Assembly (NCBI RefSeq): GCF_004795895.1
Contig: NZ_CP039250.1
Coordinates: 3,038,001 to 3,102,000 of the forward strand
Length of the DNA stretch: 64,000 nucleotides
Reading direction: 5' to 3'
From: Sphingopyxis sp. PAMC25046
GTDB taxonomy: Bacteria; Pseudomonadota; Alphaproteobacteria; Sphingomonadales; Sphingomonadaceae
Below are positions 51,610-61,326 of the stretch, one piece after another; position 1 is the first letter of the stretch, and every line of letters begins with the position of its first letter. The notes beneath the pieces were generated by a model, which did not search any database, was not told where the DNA came from, and saw nothing but the letters and a program-made list of their open reading frames with translations. Position numbers and translations under genes: made by a program.

Positions 51610-53322
51610 TTACGCGGCAACCTCCGCAGCATATTCGTCGCGATAGCGGTTCCGCAAGCTGACCTTGTCGATCTTTTCGCTGCCGAGCTTGGGCAGCGCG
51701 TCGTTCGACATCCAGATCTTGCACGGCACCTTGTACGGCGCCAGGCGCGCGCTGAGGAAGGCGACCAGATCCTCGGCGGTCACGCTGCTGCCCGGCTTCA
51801 TCCACACCACCGCGCCGACGCATTCGCCGAGCCGCTCGTCGGGAAGCCCGAACACCGCGCATTCGTTCGCCTCGGGATGCTCGTAGATCGCGGCCTCGAC
51901 TTCCTGACAGCTGATATTCTCGCCGCCGCGAATGATGATGTCTTTCTTGCGATCGACGATGAACAGATAGCCGTCCTCGTCGAGATAGCCGAGGTCGCCC
52001 GAACGGAAATAGCCATTGTCGAAAAAGGCCGCCTTCGTCGCCGCCTCATTGTTCCAATAGCCCTCGAAATTGGCGACCGACCGGATGCAGACTTCGCCGA
52101 CGCCGCCCTGCGCCACCGGTTCGCCATTGTCGTCGAGGATCGCAAGATCGACGAGCGGCTTCGACGCGGGGCCAGTCGACAGCGGCTTGTCGACATAATT
52201 CTCGTTTATGATGCCGCAGCCGACCGCATTGGTTTCGGTCAGACCGTAACCGAGCAGCGGCTTTGCCTCACCCATTTCGGACGCAAGGCGCCGCACATGT
52301 TCAGGCGGACGCGGCGCGCCGCCGCCGGCGTAGCTCTTGCACGTCGACAAATCATAATTTTTGCGGTTCGGGCTGACGAGAATCTCATAGCTCATCAGCG
52401 GAACGCCCACGAAATAATTGACCTTCTCATCCTGGATCAGCCGCATCGCCTCGTCCGCATTCCACTTGGGCATCAGAACCAGCTTGCGCCCGATCGCGAT
52501 GCTCTGGAGGAATACCGGAATTTCCGCGGTGACGTGGAACAGCGGGGTGCAGATCAACGTCGCGGGCTGGATGTCCGACATCAGCCCGTCCTGCGTGAGC
52601 AGATGGACGATGCTTGCGGTTTGGGTGACATAGTTGAAGATCGCCTGCACCACCGCATGATGGCGAGAATAGGCGCCCTTCGACTGGCCCGTCGAACCCG
52701 AGGTAAAAAGGATCGTCGCAAGATCGTCGCCGGTGAGGGCGGGCAAGGCCGTCCCGGCGCTGCCGCCCGCGCTCGTGATCGGGGCGATCGCTTCGTCGAT
52801 CGGCTTTGAAAGATCGAGGGTGATGACCTTGGCGCCATGGCTGACGCCCGGTTCCGCGAGCCGCGCCGCGCGCTGGACGTCGGCGATAACCAGCTTCGCT
52901 TCGGCATCCTCGATGCCCGCGGCGAGCTCACCGCCCTGCCACCAGCCGTTGAGCAGCGTCGCGCAGCCGCCCGCCATCAACACGCCGAGGTATGAGACGC
53001 ACCAGGCATTGGCGTTGCGCATCGCGATGCCGACGCGGTCGCCCCGCTCGACGCCATGCCCTTCGACGAGCGCCGCGGCGACCTTGCGCGCAGCGGCATA
53101 GACCTGTTTGAAGCTCAGCCGTTCGTCGCCCTCGACCAGAAAGGTCGCATCGCCATGCTGCGCACAAAAAAAGGCGAAATAGTCGGCCAGATTCGTCGGC
53201 GCGTTGGTGATGACGGGCAGCTCGCGGCCAAAGCGTTCGACGGACCCGACCTGGATCGGTCCGCCCGGGCCGGTGATCAGATTGTAAGCGGCTTCCAGGC
53301 GCAAATCGAGCGCAGATGGCAT
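51610..53322 (-). CDS. AMP-forming acyl-CoA synthetase/ligase family protein
   Basis: A 570-residue adenylate-forming enzyme. The P-loop [32 protein letters not shown], and the hinge region [20 protein letters not shown] are complete, and the catalytic C-terminal lysine is present in [13 protein letters not shown]. Members activate fatty or aromatic acids as acyl-AMP and then CoA esters. GAGGAGAG precedes the ATG. It is 30 bases upstream of the cytochrome b gene on the same strand. The acid used cannot be read from sequence. Confidence 0.9.
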   Translation of the reverse strand: MPSALDLRLEAAYNLITGPGGPIQVGSVERFGRELPVITNAPTNLADYFAFFCAQHGDATFLVEGDERLSFKQVYAAARKVAAALVEGHGVERGDRVGIAMRNANAWCVSYLGVLMAGGCATLLNGWWQGGELAAGIEDAEAKLVIADVQRAARLAEPGVSHGAKVITLDLSKPIDEAIAPITSAGGSAGTALPALTGDDLATILFTSGSTGQSKGAYSRHHAVVQAIFNYVTQTASIVHLLTQDGLMSDIQPATLICTPLFHVTAEIPVFLQSIAIGRKLVLMPKWNADEAMRLIQDEKVNYFVGVPLMSYEILVSPNRKNYDLSTCKSYAGGGAPRPPEHVRRLASEMGEAKPLLGYGLTETNAVGCGIINENYVDKPLSTGPASKPLVDLAILDDNGEPVAQGGVGEVCIRSVANFEGYWNNEAATKAAFFDNGYFRSGDLGYLDEDGYLFIVDRKKDIIIRGGENISCQEVEAAIYEHPEANECAVFGLPDERLGECVGAVVWMKPGSSVTAEDLVAFLSARLAPYKVPCKIWMSNDALPKLGSEKIDKVSLRNRYRDEYAAEVAA

Positions 53323-53399
53323 CGTGTATCTCTCCTCTTGGTCTCGCTCGCCTTACCCCTTATGGGGAGGCCTCTCCTGGGGAAGGACAGCGCGACGAT

Positions 53400-54275
53400 A
53401 TGTTTCTTTTTGCAACCTTAGCCGAAGCAACGCAATATCTTAACTTTCAGGATTTGATGGGGCCGAACAGCGAGATCGCATTCAGCGTCTTCGGCCTCCC
53501 CATCCGCTGGTATGCGCTCGCCTATCTCGCCGGCATTTTCGTCGGTTACTGGTATCTGTTGAAGCTGATCGCGCAGCCCGGCGCGCCGATGGCGCGGCGC
53601 CATGCCGACGACATGATCTTCTATGCGATGCTCGGGATCATCCTCGGCGGCAGGCTCGGCTATGTGCTCTTTTACAACCTCGGCAATTATATCCAGAAGC
53701 CGCTCGAAATCTTCAAATTGTGGGACGGCGGCATGTCACTCCACGGCGGCGTCATCGGCGTGCTGGTGGCGATCTGGTATGTGACGAAGAAGGAAAAGCT
53801 CAGCTTCCTGCGCTTTTGCGACTATATCGCCTGCGTCGTCCCCTTCGGCCTCTTCTTCGGCCGCCTCGCCAATTTCGTGAACGGCGAATTGTGGGGCCGG
53901 GCGACGACCGTGCCGTGGGCGATCATCTTTCCGGGCAGCGGCACGATGGATCCGCGCCACCCGAGCCAGCTTTACGAAGCCGGGCTCGAAGGGCTCTTGA
54001 TGTTCGCAATCCTCGCCTTCTTCTTCTGGCGCACCGATGCGCGCTACAAGCCCGGCTTTCTGTTCGGCATGGCGGCGATCATCTATGGCCTCAGCCGTTT
54101 CGCGGTCGAGTTCGTGCGCGAGCCCGACGTCCAGCTCGGCACCTTGTCGTGGGGGCTGACGATGGGGCAGACGCTGACCATCCCGATGCTTCTCGCCGGC
54201 GCATGGCTCGTCGCGACCGCGAAGGGGCGCCGCCAGCGCGTCGAACCGGTCGCCGGACTCGACAGCGTTGCGTGA
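53400..54275 (+). CDS. lgt: Prolipoprotein diacylglyceryl transferase
   Basis: Lgt, 291 residues, moves diacylglycerol to the lipobox cysteine of prelipoproteins in the inner membrane. Seven helices are predicted. The signature region [20 protein letters not shown] and [12 protein letters not shown] (with the catalytic histidine block GGMSLHGG) are intact, as is [16 protein letters not shown]. The ATG at 53400 is chosen; 53457 is an alternative. It begins a five-gene run to 58032 with short overlaps. Substrates in this window include the cytochrome at 20891, the extensin-like protein and the Mla lipoprotein. Confidence 0.95.
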   Translation: MFLFATLAEATQYLNFQDLMGPNSEIAFSVFGLPIRWYALAYLAGIFVGYWYLLKLIAQPGAPMARRHADDMIFYAMLGIILGGRLGYVLFYNLGNYIQKPLEIFKLWDGGMSLHGGVIGVLVAIWYVTKKEKLSFLRFCDYIACVVPFGLFFGRLANFVNGELWGRATTVPWAIIFPGSGTMDPRHPSQLYEAGLEGLLMFAILAFFFWRTDARYKPGFLFGMAAIIYGLSRFAVEFVREPDVQLGTLSWGLTMGQTLTIPMLLAGAWLVATAKGRRQRVEPVAGLDSVA

Positions 54276-55338
54276 CGGGACGCCGAACCCCGAGCAGCTG
54301 ATCGGCGACATCGCGGCGGCGCGAGCGATGACCGTTGCCGACTATATCGCGGCCGCAAACGCGCATTATTATGCGACACGCGATCCGCTCGGCGCCGCCG
54401 GCGATTTCACCACCGCGCCCGAGATCAGCCAGATGTTCGGCGAGATGATCGGCATCTGGATCGCCGACCTCTGGTCGCGCGCGGGCAGTCCGGCGTTCCG
54501 CTATGCCGAGCTCGGCCCGGGCCGCGGCACGCTTGCTGCCGATGCGCTGCGCGCGATGGCGCGCTTCGGATGCACGCCGCAGGGCGTCCATCTCGTCGAG
54601 ACGAGCCCGGCGCTGCGAGCCGCGCAGTCGGCGCGCCTGCCGGCGGCGATGCACCACGACGACATCGCCGACCTGCCGGGCGAAGACGCGATCGTCATCA
54701 TCGCCAATGAATTTTTCGACGCGCTGCCGGCGCATCAATATGTCCGCACCGCTGATGGTTGGCGCGAGCGTATGGTCGAGCGCGTCGACGGCAAATTGAC
54801 GGCCGTGCCCGGTGCCGCCCCCGCCGACGATCATGTTCCGGTGGCTCTACGCGGCCGTGGCGAAGGGGATATCGTCGAAACCGCCCCCGCATCGGCGACG
54901 ATCATGCAGAACTGCGCGTTTCGCCTCGTCCGTCACGGCGGCGCGATGCTGGTCGTCGACTATGGCTATCGCGGGCCCGCCGCCGGCGACACGTTGCAGG
55001 CGGTGAAGGCGCATCGATTCGCCGATCCCTTCGCCGATCCCGGCAACGTCGACCTTACCACCCATGTCGATTTCACGCCGCTCGCGCATGCGGCGCGGCG
55101 CGGCGGGGTCGTGGTGACCGGCCCGGTCGGCCAGGGCGCATGGCTGCAGGCGATGGGCATCGACGCGCGGTTGCGGGCGCTCGCGAGCACGGCACCCGGC
55201 CGCGCCGACGAGCTGAGGGCGCAACGCGACCGGCTCGTCGAGCCGCAAGCGATGGGCGAATTGTTCAAGGTTATGGCCGCCACCGCCCCCGGCTGGCCGC
55301 GACCCCAAGGCTTCGGGGCAATCGAGGAACCGGCATGA
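54268..55338 (+). CDS. MidA/NDUFAF7-like SAM-dependent methyltransferase
   Basis: A 356-residue protein of the family of NDUFAF7, which dimethylates an arginine in a respiratory complex I subunit. [20 protein letters not shown] and [20 protein letters not shown] are family landmarks, with SAM motif [32 protein letters not shown] and [16 protein letters not shown]. The start is TTG, overlapping lgt by eight bases; no upstream alternative fits. The bacterial target is inferred from the mitochondrial enzyme. Confidence 0.88.
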   Translation: MRDGTPNPEQLIGDIAAARAMTVADYIAAANAHYYATRDPLGAAGDFTTAPEISQMFGEMIGIWIADLWSRAGSPAFRYAELGPGRGTLAADALRAMARFGCTPQGVHLVETSPALRAAQSARLPAAMHHDDIADLPGEDAIVIIANEFFDALPAHQYVRTADGWRERMVERVDGKLTAVPGAAPADDHVPVALRGRGEGDIVETAPASATIMQNCAFRLVRHGGAMLVVDYGYRGPAAGDTLQAVKAHRFADPFADPGNVDLTTHVDFTPLAHAARRGGVVVTGPVGQGAWLQAMGIDARLRALASTAPGRADELRAQRDRLVEPQAMGELFKVMAATAPGWPRPQGFGAIEEPA

Positions 55339-55853
55339 CGACCATCACTCTGGCCCGCGACGAGGACGTCGGCGAGTTGACGCTGTTCGCGAGCACGGCC
55401 TTCACCCACACTTTCGGGCATATCTACGATCCCGCCGACCTTGCGGCCTTCCTCGCGGGCTGGAACCCGCCCGAACGCATACGCGACCAGATCGCCGATC
55501 CCGGCTGGGCGATTGCCTTGGCCCATGACGATGCGGGCGCGATCGCCGGCTTCATCAAGATGGGCCCGATCGATTTCGAATTGCCTGAGGGTCAGCCGGG
55601 CGACGATGCCACCGAACTCCACCAGCTTTATGTCGGAGAAGCCGCGAAGGGCACCGGCATCGCCGTCGCGCTGATGGATTGGGGCATCGAATGGGCGCGC
55701 GCGCGCGCGTCGATCCTCTATCTTTCGGTGTTCACTGAAAATCCGCGCGCGCAGGCCTTTTACCGTCGCTACGGTTTCGTCGATGTCGGCCGCAACGCCT
55801 TTCGCGTCGGCAATCATGTCGACGAGGACCGCATCTTCCGGCTCGACCTGTGA
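55335..55853 (+). CDS. GNAT-family N-acetyltransferase
   Basis: A 172-residue GNAT protein. FASTAFTHTFGHIYDPADL opens the domain, LHQLYVGEAAKGTGIAVALM holds the acetyl-CoA loop (AKGTGIA), and VFTENPRAQAFYRRYGFVDV is the usual end. Its ATG overlaps the methyltransferase TGA, and its TGA overlaps the next GTG, so it sits within a coupled run. The substrate is unknown; the pattern resembles spermidine or diamine acetyltransferase relatives, without proof. Confidence 0.87.
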   Translation: MTTITLARDEDVGELTLFASTAFTHTFGHIYDPADLAAFLAGWNPPERIRDQIADPGWAIALAHDDAGAIAGFIKMGPIDFELPEGQPGDDATELHQLYVGEAAKGTGIAVALMDWGIEWARARASILYLSVFTENPRAQAFYRRYGFVDVGRNAFRVGNHVDEDRIFRLDL

Positions 55854-56617
55854 CCGCGCCCTTCGTCACCGCGCCCACGCTGGACGGCGTCGCGCACGGT
55901 TTCTTCGGCCGCCGCGGCGGCGTGTCGAGCGGGGATCTCGCCTCGCTCAACTGCGGCCTCGGCTCGGGCGACGATCCGGTGCTGATTGGCGAGAACCGGC
56001 GACGCGTGGTCGATGCTGCGTTGCCCGATGCGGCACTCTCCGGCCTCTATCAGGTTCACGGCAATCGCTGCGCGATCGTCGATGCGGGCAGCGATCTCGC
56101 CGCACGCCCCGAAGCCGACGCCCATGCGACGCGCACGCCCGGCATCCTGCTCGGTATATTGACCGCCGACTGCGTCCCCGTGCTCTTCGCCGACCGCGAC
56201 GCCGGCGTCGTCGGCGCGGCGCACGCGGGCTGGAAAGGCGCGCTCGCCGGGATTACCGACGCGACACTGAATGCGATGGAAAGCCTCGGCGCCCGCCGAG
56301 CCCATATCGCCGCCGCGATCGGCCCCTGCATCGGCCGCGCCTCCTACGAGGTCGACGATGGCTTCGTTCAGCGCTTCGTCGGCGACGATCCCGCGAACGA
56401 ACGCTTCTTCGCCGCCGGCAAGCCCGGCCACGCGATGTTCGACATCGCCGCCTATGTCGCGGCGCGCCTCGCCGCGGCGGGCGTCACGCGAATTGCCATC
56501 GGCGGGCAGGACACCTATGCCAATCCCCAGGATTATTTCAGCTATCGCCGCGCGTGCCATAAGGGGGAAAATACCTATGGCCGCCAGCTATCGGTGATCG
56601 GACTGGCGGGAGGATAA
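55850..56617 (+). CDS. pgeF: Peptidoglycan editing factor/purine nucleoside phosphorylase, YfiH type
   Basis: A 255-residue protein of the YfiH (laccase-domain, PgeF) family. AHGFFGRRGGVSSGDLASLN opens it; metal ligands are in YQVHGNRCAIV, LTADCVPVLFAD and AAHAGWKGALAGI; IGPCIGRASYEV follows. Members have been reported to correct misplaced L-Ser in peptidoglycan and to act on adenosine or inosine. The start is GTG, overlapping the GNAT stop. Confidence 0.9.
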   Translation: MTAPFVTAPTLDGVAHGFFGRRGGVSSGDLASLNCGLGSGDDPVLIGENRRRVVDAALPDAALSGLYQVHGNRCAIVDAGSDLAARPEADAHATRTPGILLGILTADCVPVLFADRDAGVVGAAHAGWKGALAGITDATLNAMESLGARRAHIAAAIGPCIGRASYEVDDGFVQRFVGDDPANERFFAAGKPGHAMFDIAAYVAARLAAAGVTRIAIGGQDTYANPQDYFSYRRACHKGENTYGRQLSVIGLAGG

Positions 56618-56625
56618 GAGGCAAG

Positions 56626-58032
56626 ATGACGCGCACGCGCTGGCTGGGATTGATCGGCGGGCTCGTCGTCTTCGGCATCATGCTTCTGCTCCCGGCCCCC
56701 GCCGGAATGGAAATCACCGCTTGGCGCGTCGCGGCGCTCACCGTGCTGATGGCAATCTGGTGGATGACCGAGGCGCTGCCGCTCACCGTCACCGCGCTCC
56801 TCCCCTTCCTCACCGTGCCCGCCTTCGGCGTGATGGACGCCAATGACATCGCGAAGGAATATTATTCGCCGATCCTGTTCCTGATCCTCGGCGGCGCCTT
56901 CCTCGCGCTCGCGATCGAGCGCGTCGGGCTGCACCGGCGGCTCGCGCTCGCATTGCTCAAGCGCGCGTCGCCGACCGCATCGGGCCTGCTCTTCGCCTTC
57001 ATGGCGGCGACCGCGCTACTCAGCATGTTCATCTCGAACACCTCGACGACGCTGATCATGATCCCGATCGCGCTCGCCGTCGTGCGCGCGGGCGGCGTGC
57101 AGGACGGCGAGACCGAGGGTTTCGCCGGCGCCGTGATGATGGGCATCGCCTTCGCCGCCTCGCTCGGCGGGCTCGGCACGCTCGTCGGCAGCCCGACCAA
57201 CGCGATCGCCGCTGGGCTGATCGAAAAGGCGCTCGACATGCGCATCTCCTTCCTCGACTGGGCGATCTACGGCGTGCCGATCGTGCTGTTGTCGGTGCCC
57301 ATGGCGATGTGGATTCTCGCGCGTGTCCAACGCCTTGCCGAGCATCCTTTCGACGGTACCGCCGCAGCGACCGCGCTGGGCAATCAGGCGATCTGGTCGG
57401 CGGCCGAGCGCCGCGTCGTCCCGATCTTCCTCCTCGTTCTCGTCGCTTGGATCGCGCAGCCGTGGCTCGAACCGATGCTGCCCGACGGCGCGCTCACCGA
57501 CGGCACGATCGCCGTTGCGGGCAGTCTGCTGCTCTTCATCCTGCCCGACGGCACCGGGCGCCCGCTCCTCCTCTGGAAAGAGGCCGACCGCGCGCCGTGG
57601 GGCGTCATCATGATGTTCGGCGGCGGCCTCGCACTCGCCGCAGCAATAACCGCGAGCGGCCTCGCAGCCTGGCTCGGCGCCGTGCTTGCGCCGCTCGGCA
57701 GCGTGCCGACGATCCTGCTCGCCGCGACGATCGTCGCGCTGACCATCCTGATCACCGAATTTGCCAGCAATGTCGCGACCGCGAGCGGGATCATGCCCGT
57801 GCTCGCAGCGTTGATCGCGGCGACGGGGGTCGACCCGATCCTGCTCGCGCTGCCCGTCGCGATGGCCGCCAGCTGGGGCTTCATGCTGCCGTCGGGGACC
57901 GGCCCGAACGCGCTCGCCTGGGCGACCGGCCATATCGCGCTGCCGCGCATATTGAAGGCGGGTATTGCACTCGACATCATCGGCGTTCCGCTCCTCATCG
58001 GGGTGATCTGGGCCATCGCGGCGGTCACCTGA
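56626..58032 (+). CDS. SLC13/DASS-type anion:sodium symporter
   Basis: A 468-residue inner-membrane transporter with about twelve hydrophobic segments. WWMTEALPLTVTALLPFLTV is a classic family block, MFISNTSTTLIMIPIALAV carries the first SNT motif and FASNVATASGIMPVLAALI the second substrate loop, with GSPTNAIAAGL between. Members import dicarboxylates, citrate or sulfate with Na+. It is the last gene of the lgt run, nine bases after pgeF. Cargo is not decided by sequence. Confidence 0.9.
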   Translation: MTRTRWLGLIGGLVVFGIMLLLPAPAGMEITAWRVAALTVLMAIWWMTEALPLTVTALLPFLTVPAFGVMDANDIAKEYYSPILFLILGGAFLALAIERVGLHRRLALALLKRASPTASGLLFAFMAATALLSMFISNTSTTLIMIPIALAVVRAGGVQDGETEGFAGAVMMGIAFAASLGGLGTLVGSPTNAIAAGLIEKALDMRISFLDWAIYGVPIVLLSVPMAMWILARVQRLAEHPFDGTAAATALGNQAIWSAAERRVVPIFLLVLVAWIAQPWLEPMLPDGALTDGTIAVAGSLLLFILPDGTGRPLLLWKEADRAPWGVIMMFGGGLALAAAITASGLAAWLGAVLAPLGSVPTILLAATIVALTILITEFASNVATASGIMPVLAALIAATGVDPILLALPVAMAASWGFMLPSGTGPNALAWATGHIALPRILKAGIALDIIGVPLLIGVIWAIAAVT

Positions 58033-58044
58033 GCCACGCAATAT

Positions 58045-58060
58045 AGTTTCAAACGAAACT
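58045..58060. promoter_or_regulatory. Inverted repeat and candidate promoter upstream of the gamma-synthase-family gene
   Basis: AGTTTC-aaac-GAAACT is a perfect 6-4-6 inverted repeat. A TATAAG hexamer at 58069-58074 lies 16 bases from TTTCAA (58047-58052), so the repeat would cover the -35 region. It starts 12 bases after the SLC13 stop. Confidence 0.45.
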
Positions 58061-58102
58061 TTGCGCGCTATAAGGACCGCGACAATCAAGGAGCATTCCC
58101 CC

Positions 58103-59395
58103 ATGGCCATGCGCGGCAAACCCAAGACGAACACGAAGAAAATCGGCAACAAGGACCTCAGCCCCGCAACGCTGATGATGGGACTCGGCTACGATCCCGT
58201 GCTCTCCGAAGGCTCGCTGAAGCCGCCGATCTTCCTGACCTCGACCTTCGCGTTCGAAAGCGCGGCGGCGGGCAAGCGCTTCTTCGAACATATCACCGGC
58301 AAGCGCGAAGGGCCCGCCGACGGCCTCGTCTATTCGCGCTTCAACGGCCCCAATCAGGAAATCCTCGAGGACCGGCTCGCGGTATGGGACGGCGCCGACG
58401 ACAGCCTCGTCTTTTCCAGCGGCATGTCGGCGATCGCCACCCTGCTCCTCGCGCTCGTCGGCCAGAATGACGTGATCGTCCATTCCGGCCCCCTTTATGC
58501 AGCGACCGAAACGCTGATCGCGCGCATACTGTCGCGCTTCGGCGTCAGCTTCGTCGACTTCCCGGCGGGTGCGACGCGCGACGAACTCGACGCAATCCTC
58601 GCGCGCGCCAGAGCGCTTGCGGACGAAAAGGGTGGCAAGGTTGCGCTCGTCTATCTCGAAAGCCCGGCGAACCCGACCAACGCGCTCGTCGATGTCGAGG
58701 CCGTTCGCGCCGCGCGCGACGCCGCCTTCGCCGACGATACGAAGCCCGCGATCGCGATCGACAACACTTTCCTCGGGCCACTGTGGCAAAAGCCGCTGAA
58801 GCAGGGCGCCGAGCTCGTCGTCTACAGCCTCACCAAATATGCCGGCGGCCATTCGGACCTCGTCGCCGGCGGCGTGTCGGGCGACCAGGCGCTGATCAAC
58901 ATCATCCGCCCGATGCGCAACACGATCGGCACGATCTGCGACCCCAACACCGCCTGGATGTTGCTCCGCAGCCTCGAAACGCTCGAGCTGCGCATGAGCC
59001 GCGCGGGCGAGAATGCGCTGAAGGTCTGCACCTATCTTCGCGATCATCCGAAGGTCGAGGGTCTCGGCTATCTCGGCTTCATCACCGATCCGCGCCAGAA
59101 GGATATTTTCGACCGCCATTGTACCGGCGCCGGATCGACCTTCTCGCTCTTCATCAAGGGCGGCGAGGCCGAAAGCTTCCGCTTCCTCGACACGCTCAAG
59201 ATCGCAAAGCTCGCGGTCAGCCTCGGCGGCACGGAAACGCTCGCGAGCCACCCCGCCGCGATGACCCACCTGTCGGTCCCCGACGAGCGCAAGAAAGCGC
59301 TGGGCATCACCGACAATCTGGTGCGGGTGTCGATCGGGATCGAGGACGCCGACGACCTGATCGCCGACTTCGCACAGGCGCTGGACGCGGTCTAA
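58103..59395 (+). CDS. Cystathionine gamma-synthase family PLP enzyme
   Basis: A 430-residue enzyme of the Cys/Met metabolism PLP family. LMMGLGYDPVLSEGSLKPPI opens it, SRFNGPNQEILEDRLAVWDG and FSSGMSAIATLLLALVGQND bind cofactor, and the Schiff-base lysine is in VYSLTKYAGGHSDLVAGG. The late GSTFSLFIKGGEAESFRF and GTETLASHPAAMTHL are family typical. AAGGAG nine bases upstream sets the start. This subgroup could be a gamma-synthase, gamma-lyase or methionine gamma-lyase. It overlaps the convergent HAD gene by four bases. Confidence 0.9.
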   Translation: MAMRGKPKTNTKKIGNKDLSPATLMMGLGYDPVLSEGSLKPPIFLTSTFAFESAAAGKRFFEHITGKREGPADGLVYSRFNGPNQEILEDRLAVWDGADDSLVFSSGMSAIATLLLALVGQNDVIVHSGPLYAATETLIARILSRFGVSFVDFPAGATRDELDAILARARALADEKGGKVALVYLESPANPTNALVDVEAVRAARDAAFADDTKPAIAIDNTFLGPLWQKPLKQGAELVVYSLTKYAGGHSDLVAGGVSGDQALINIIRPMRNTIGTICDPNTAWMLLRSLETLELRMSRAGENALKVCTYLRDHPKVEGLGYLGFITDPRQKDIFDRHCTGAGSTFSLFIKGGEAESFRFLDTLKIAKLAVSLGGTETLASHPAAMTHLSVPDERKKALGITDNLVRVSIGIEDADDLIADFAQALDAV

Positions 59396-60117
59396 CGCCC
59401 GCGCCTTGCGCGCCAGTCGACGACCTGCCAGCCCATTTTGGGCGCGAGCTGCTTGAGCCCTCGCGACGGCGTGGTGGCGACCGCCTCGTCGGCGAAATAC
59501 AGCATCGGATGGTCCGAGACATGATCCGAATAGGCGCGCACATGCGCCGCCTCGCGGGTGATGTCGTTCGCGGCGAGCCAGTCGGAAATGCGCGCGAATT
59601 TGGCGTCGCCATAGCAATTGTCGCCGGCAAGCCGCGCGTGGATATGGTCGGCGCCGTCGGGCTCGTCGAGCCGCGTCGCGAGCACGTCGTCGATCCCCAG
59701 CCGCCGCGCGATCGCGTCGACATAGAGGTGGAAGGACGCCGTCGCGAGCAGCAGCCGGTATCCCGCCTCCCGGTCGGCTGCGATCTGTTCGAGCGCCGCC
59801 GGATGCAAGCCGCGCGACACCACCTTGTCGGCATAGCTTTCGGCGAGCGGCGCGATCTCGGCGCGGCGAAAGCGTTTCCCGACAAGCAAACGAAGGTTGA
59901 TCGCCTTCAATCGCGACCGATCGATCAAGCGCAGCGACCAGGCCACGCCCGCGAGCGCGACCAGCGGCAGCAGCAACAGCCGCCATTGCTGACGACGCCG
60001 CGCAACATGGATGAGGAACCCGCTGTAAGTCCCTGAACGCGTTATGGTCCGGTCCATGTCGTACACCGCGACGCGATGCGTATAATCAGGAACGGCGGTG
60101 ACAAGCGGATCGTCCAT
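59392..60117 (-). CDS. HAD-superfamily phosphatase, subfamily IB
   Basis: A 241-residue HAD protein. The catalytic DxD is D20-M-D22 in VAVYDMDRTITRSGTYSGFL. An inserted hydrophobic stretch, RRRQQWRLLLLPLVALAGVA, is typical of membrane-associated subfamily IB members of the SerB-like type. The second motif is YRLLLATASFHLYVDAIARR and the acidic motif AYSDHVSDHPML. A phospholipid or phosphoserine-type substrate is possible but not shown. Confidence 0.85.
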   Translation of the reverse strand: MDDPLVTAVPDYTHRVAVYDMDRTITRSGTYSGFLIHVARRRQQWRLLLLPLVALAGVAWSLRLIDRSRLKAINLRLLVGKRFRRAEIAPLAESYADKVVSRGLHPAALEQIAADREAGYRLLLATASFHLYVDAIARRLGIDDVLATRLDEPDGADHIHARLAGDNCYGDAKFARISDWLAANDITREAAHVRAYSDHVSDHPMLYFADEAVATTPSRGLKQLAPKMGWQVVDWRARRGR

Positions 60118-60219
60118 CCCTGTTCCTTAGTTGGGGGACATCTCACCGCCAAGACCCGACAAGCCCGACCATGGATTCGCTTGCCGTGGTGGGGCAAATA
60201 ATACAATGTCGCCCGCACG

Positions 60220-61326
60220 ATGGTGGCCAGGGCGGATTTCGAACATAGCGATGGTGCCGATGGCGCCGAAGTCCGCTTTACAGGCCGGCTGACGCTCGCC
60301 CGCCTGGGCGACGTGCCGGCGCGGCTCGACGCGCTCGGCGCGATCGCGACGCTGGACCTGTCGGCGATCGACCGGATCGACACCGTCGGCGCGTGGATCG
60401 TGACGCGCACCGCCAAGGAACATGGTTCGCAGGTCGTCGGCGCGAGCGCCGAGGCCGAGCGCCTGCTCGACGCGCTCGCCAGCGACAAGAGCGAATATCG
60501 CGTCCACCGCGACCGCCGCCCGGCGTGGATGCGGATGCTCGAACAAGTCGGGACGGCAAGCGTCGCGATCTGGCATGAACTGCTCGGCATCATCGGTTTT
60601 TTCGGCGCTATGATCGTCGCCCTTTTCAACCAGATTCGCGCACGCCGCCGTCTGCGCTGGAATGCCATCGTCACGCGCTTCCAGACTGTCGGCGTCGACG
60701 CCTTGCCCATTATCGGCCTGATGAGCTTCCTGATCGGAATTGTCATTGCCCAGCAGGGCGCGGTGCAGCTCGAACAATTCGGGCTCGAGGTGTTTACGAT
60801 CAATCTCGTCGGCCGTGCCTCGATCCGCGAACTCGGCCTCTTGATGACCGCGATCATGGTCGCGGGCCGCTCCGGCTCGGCCTTTGCCGCGCAAATCGGC
60901 ACGATGAAGCTGACCGAAGAGGTCGATGCGATGCGCACCATCGGCGTGTCGCCGATGGAGGCGATCGTGCTGCCCCGCGTTGCCGCGTCGACGATCACCA
61001 TGCCTCTGCTCGGCTTTTACGCCAGCCTGTGCGCGATCGCGGGCGGCGGTCTCTTCTGTTGGGTCGGGCTCGACATTCCGCCGCTCACTTATATTCAGCG
61101 TCTGCGCGAAATCATCCCGATGACCGATTTCTGGATCATGCTGATCAAGGCGCCGGTGTTCGGCATCCTGATCGGCGTCACCGGATGCTATGAGGGAATG
61201 CAGGTGCGCCAAAATGCCGAAGAGGTCGGGCAGCGCACGACCTCGGCCGTTGTCGCCGCGATCTTCCTCGTCATCGTCCTCGACGCGATGTTCGCCGTCT
61301 TCTTCTCGTCGCTGGGATGGAATTGA
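60220..61326 (+). CDS. MlaE-type ABC permease with N-terminal STAS domain
   Basis: A 368-residue inner-membrane permease of a MCE/Mla-type lipid transporter. Residues 10-95 form a STAS-like domain (LARLGDVPARLDALGAIATL, LDLSAIDRIDTVGAW), the equivalent of MlaB fused to the permease. Residues 120-368 form the MlaE domain with LPIIGLMSFLIGIVIAQQGA, GRASIRELGLLMTAIMVAGR and SGSAFAAQIGTMKLTEEVDA. Its stop overlaps the ATPase gene in TGATG. The system keeps outer-membrane lipid asymmetry in known cases. Confidence 0.92.
   Translation: MVARADFEHSDGADGAEVRFTGRLTLARLGDVPARLDALGAIATLDLSAIDRIDTVGAWIVTRTAKEHGSQVVGASAEAERLLDALASDKSEYRVHRDRRPAWMRMLEQVGTASVAIWHELLGIIGFFGAMIVALFNQIRARRRLRWNAIVTRFQTVGVDALPIIGLMSFLIGIVIAQQGAVQLEQFGLEVFTINLVGRASIRELGLLMTAIMVAGRSGSAFAAQIGTMKLTEEVDAMRTIGVSPMEAIVLPRVAASTITMPLLGFYASLCAIAGGGLFCWVGLDIPPLTYIQRLREIIPMTDFWIMLIKAPVFGILIGVTGCYEGMQVRQNAEEVGQRTTSAVVAAIFLVIVLDAMFAVFFSSLGWN

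Noticed and set aside
50827..52809. A 660-codon plus-strand frame opposite the cytochrome b and ligase genes
   Set aside because: Both opposite-strand proteins have complete motifs; this frame has none.
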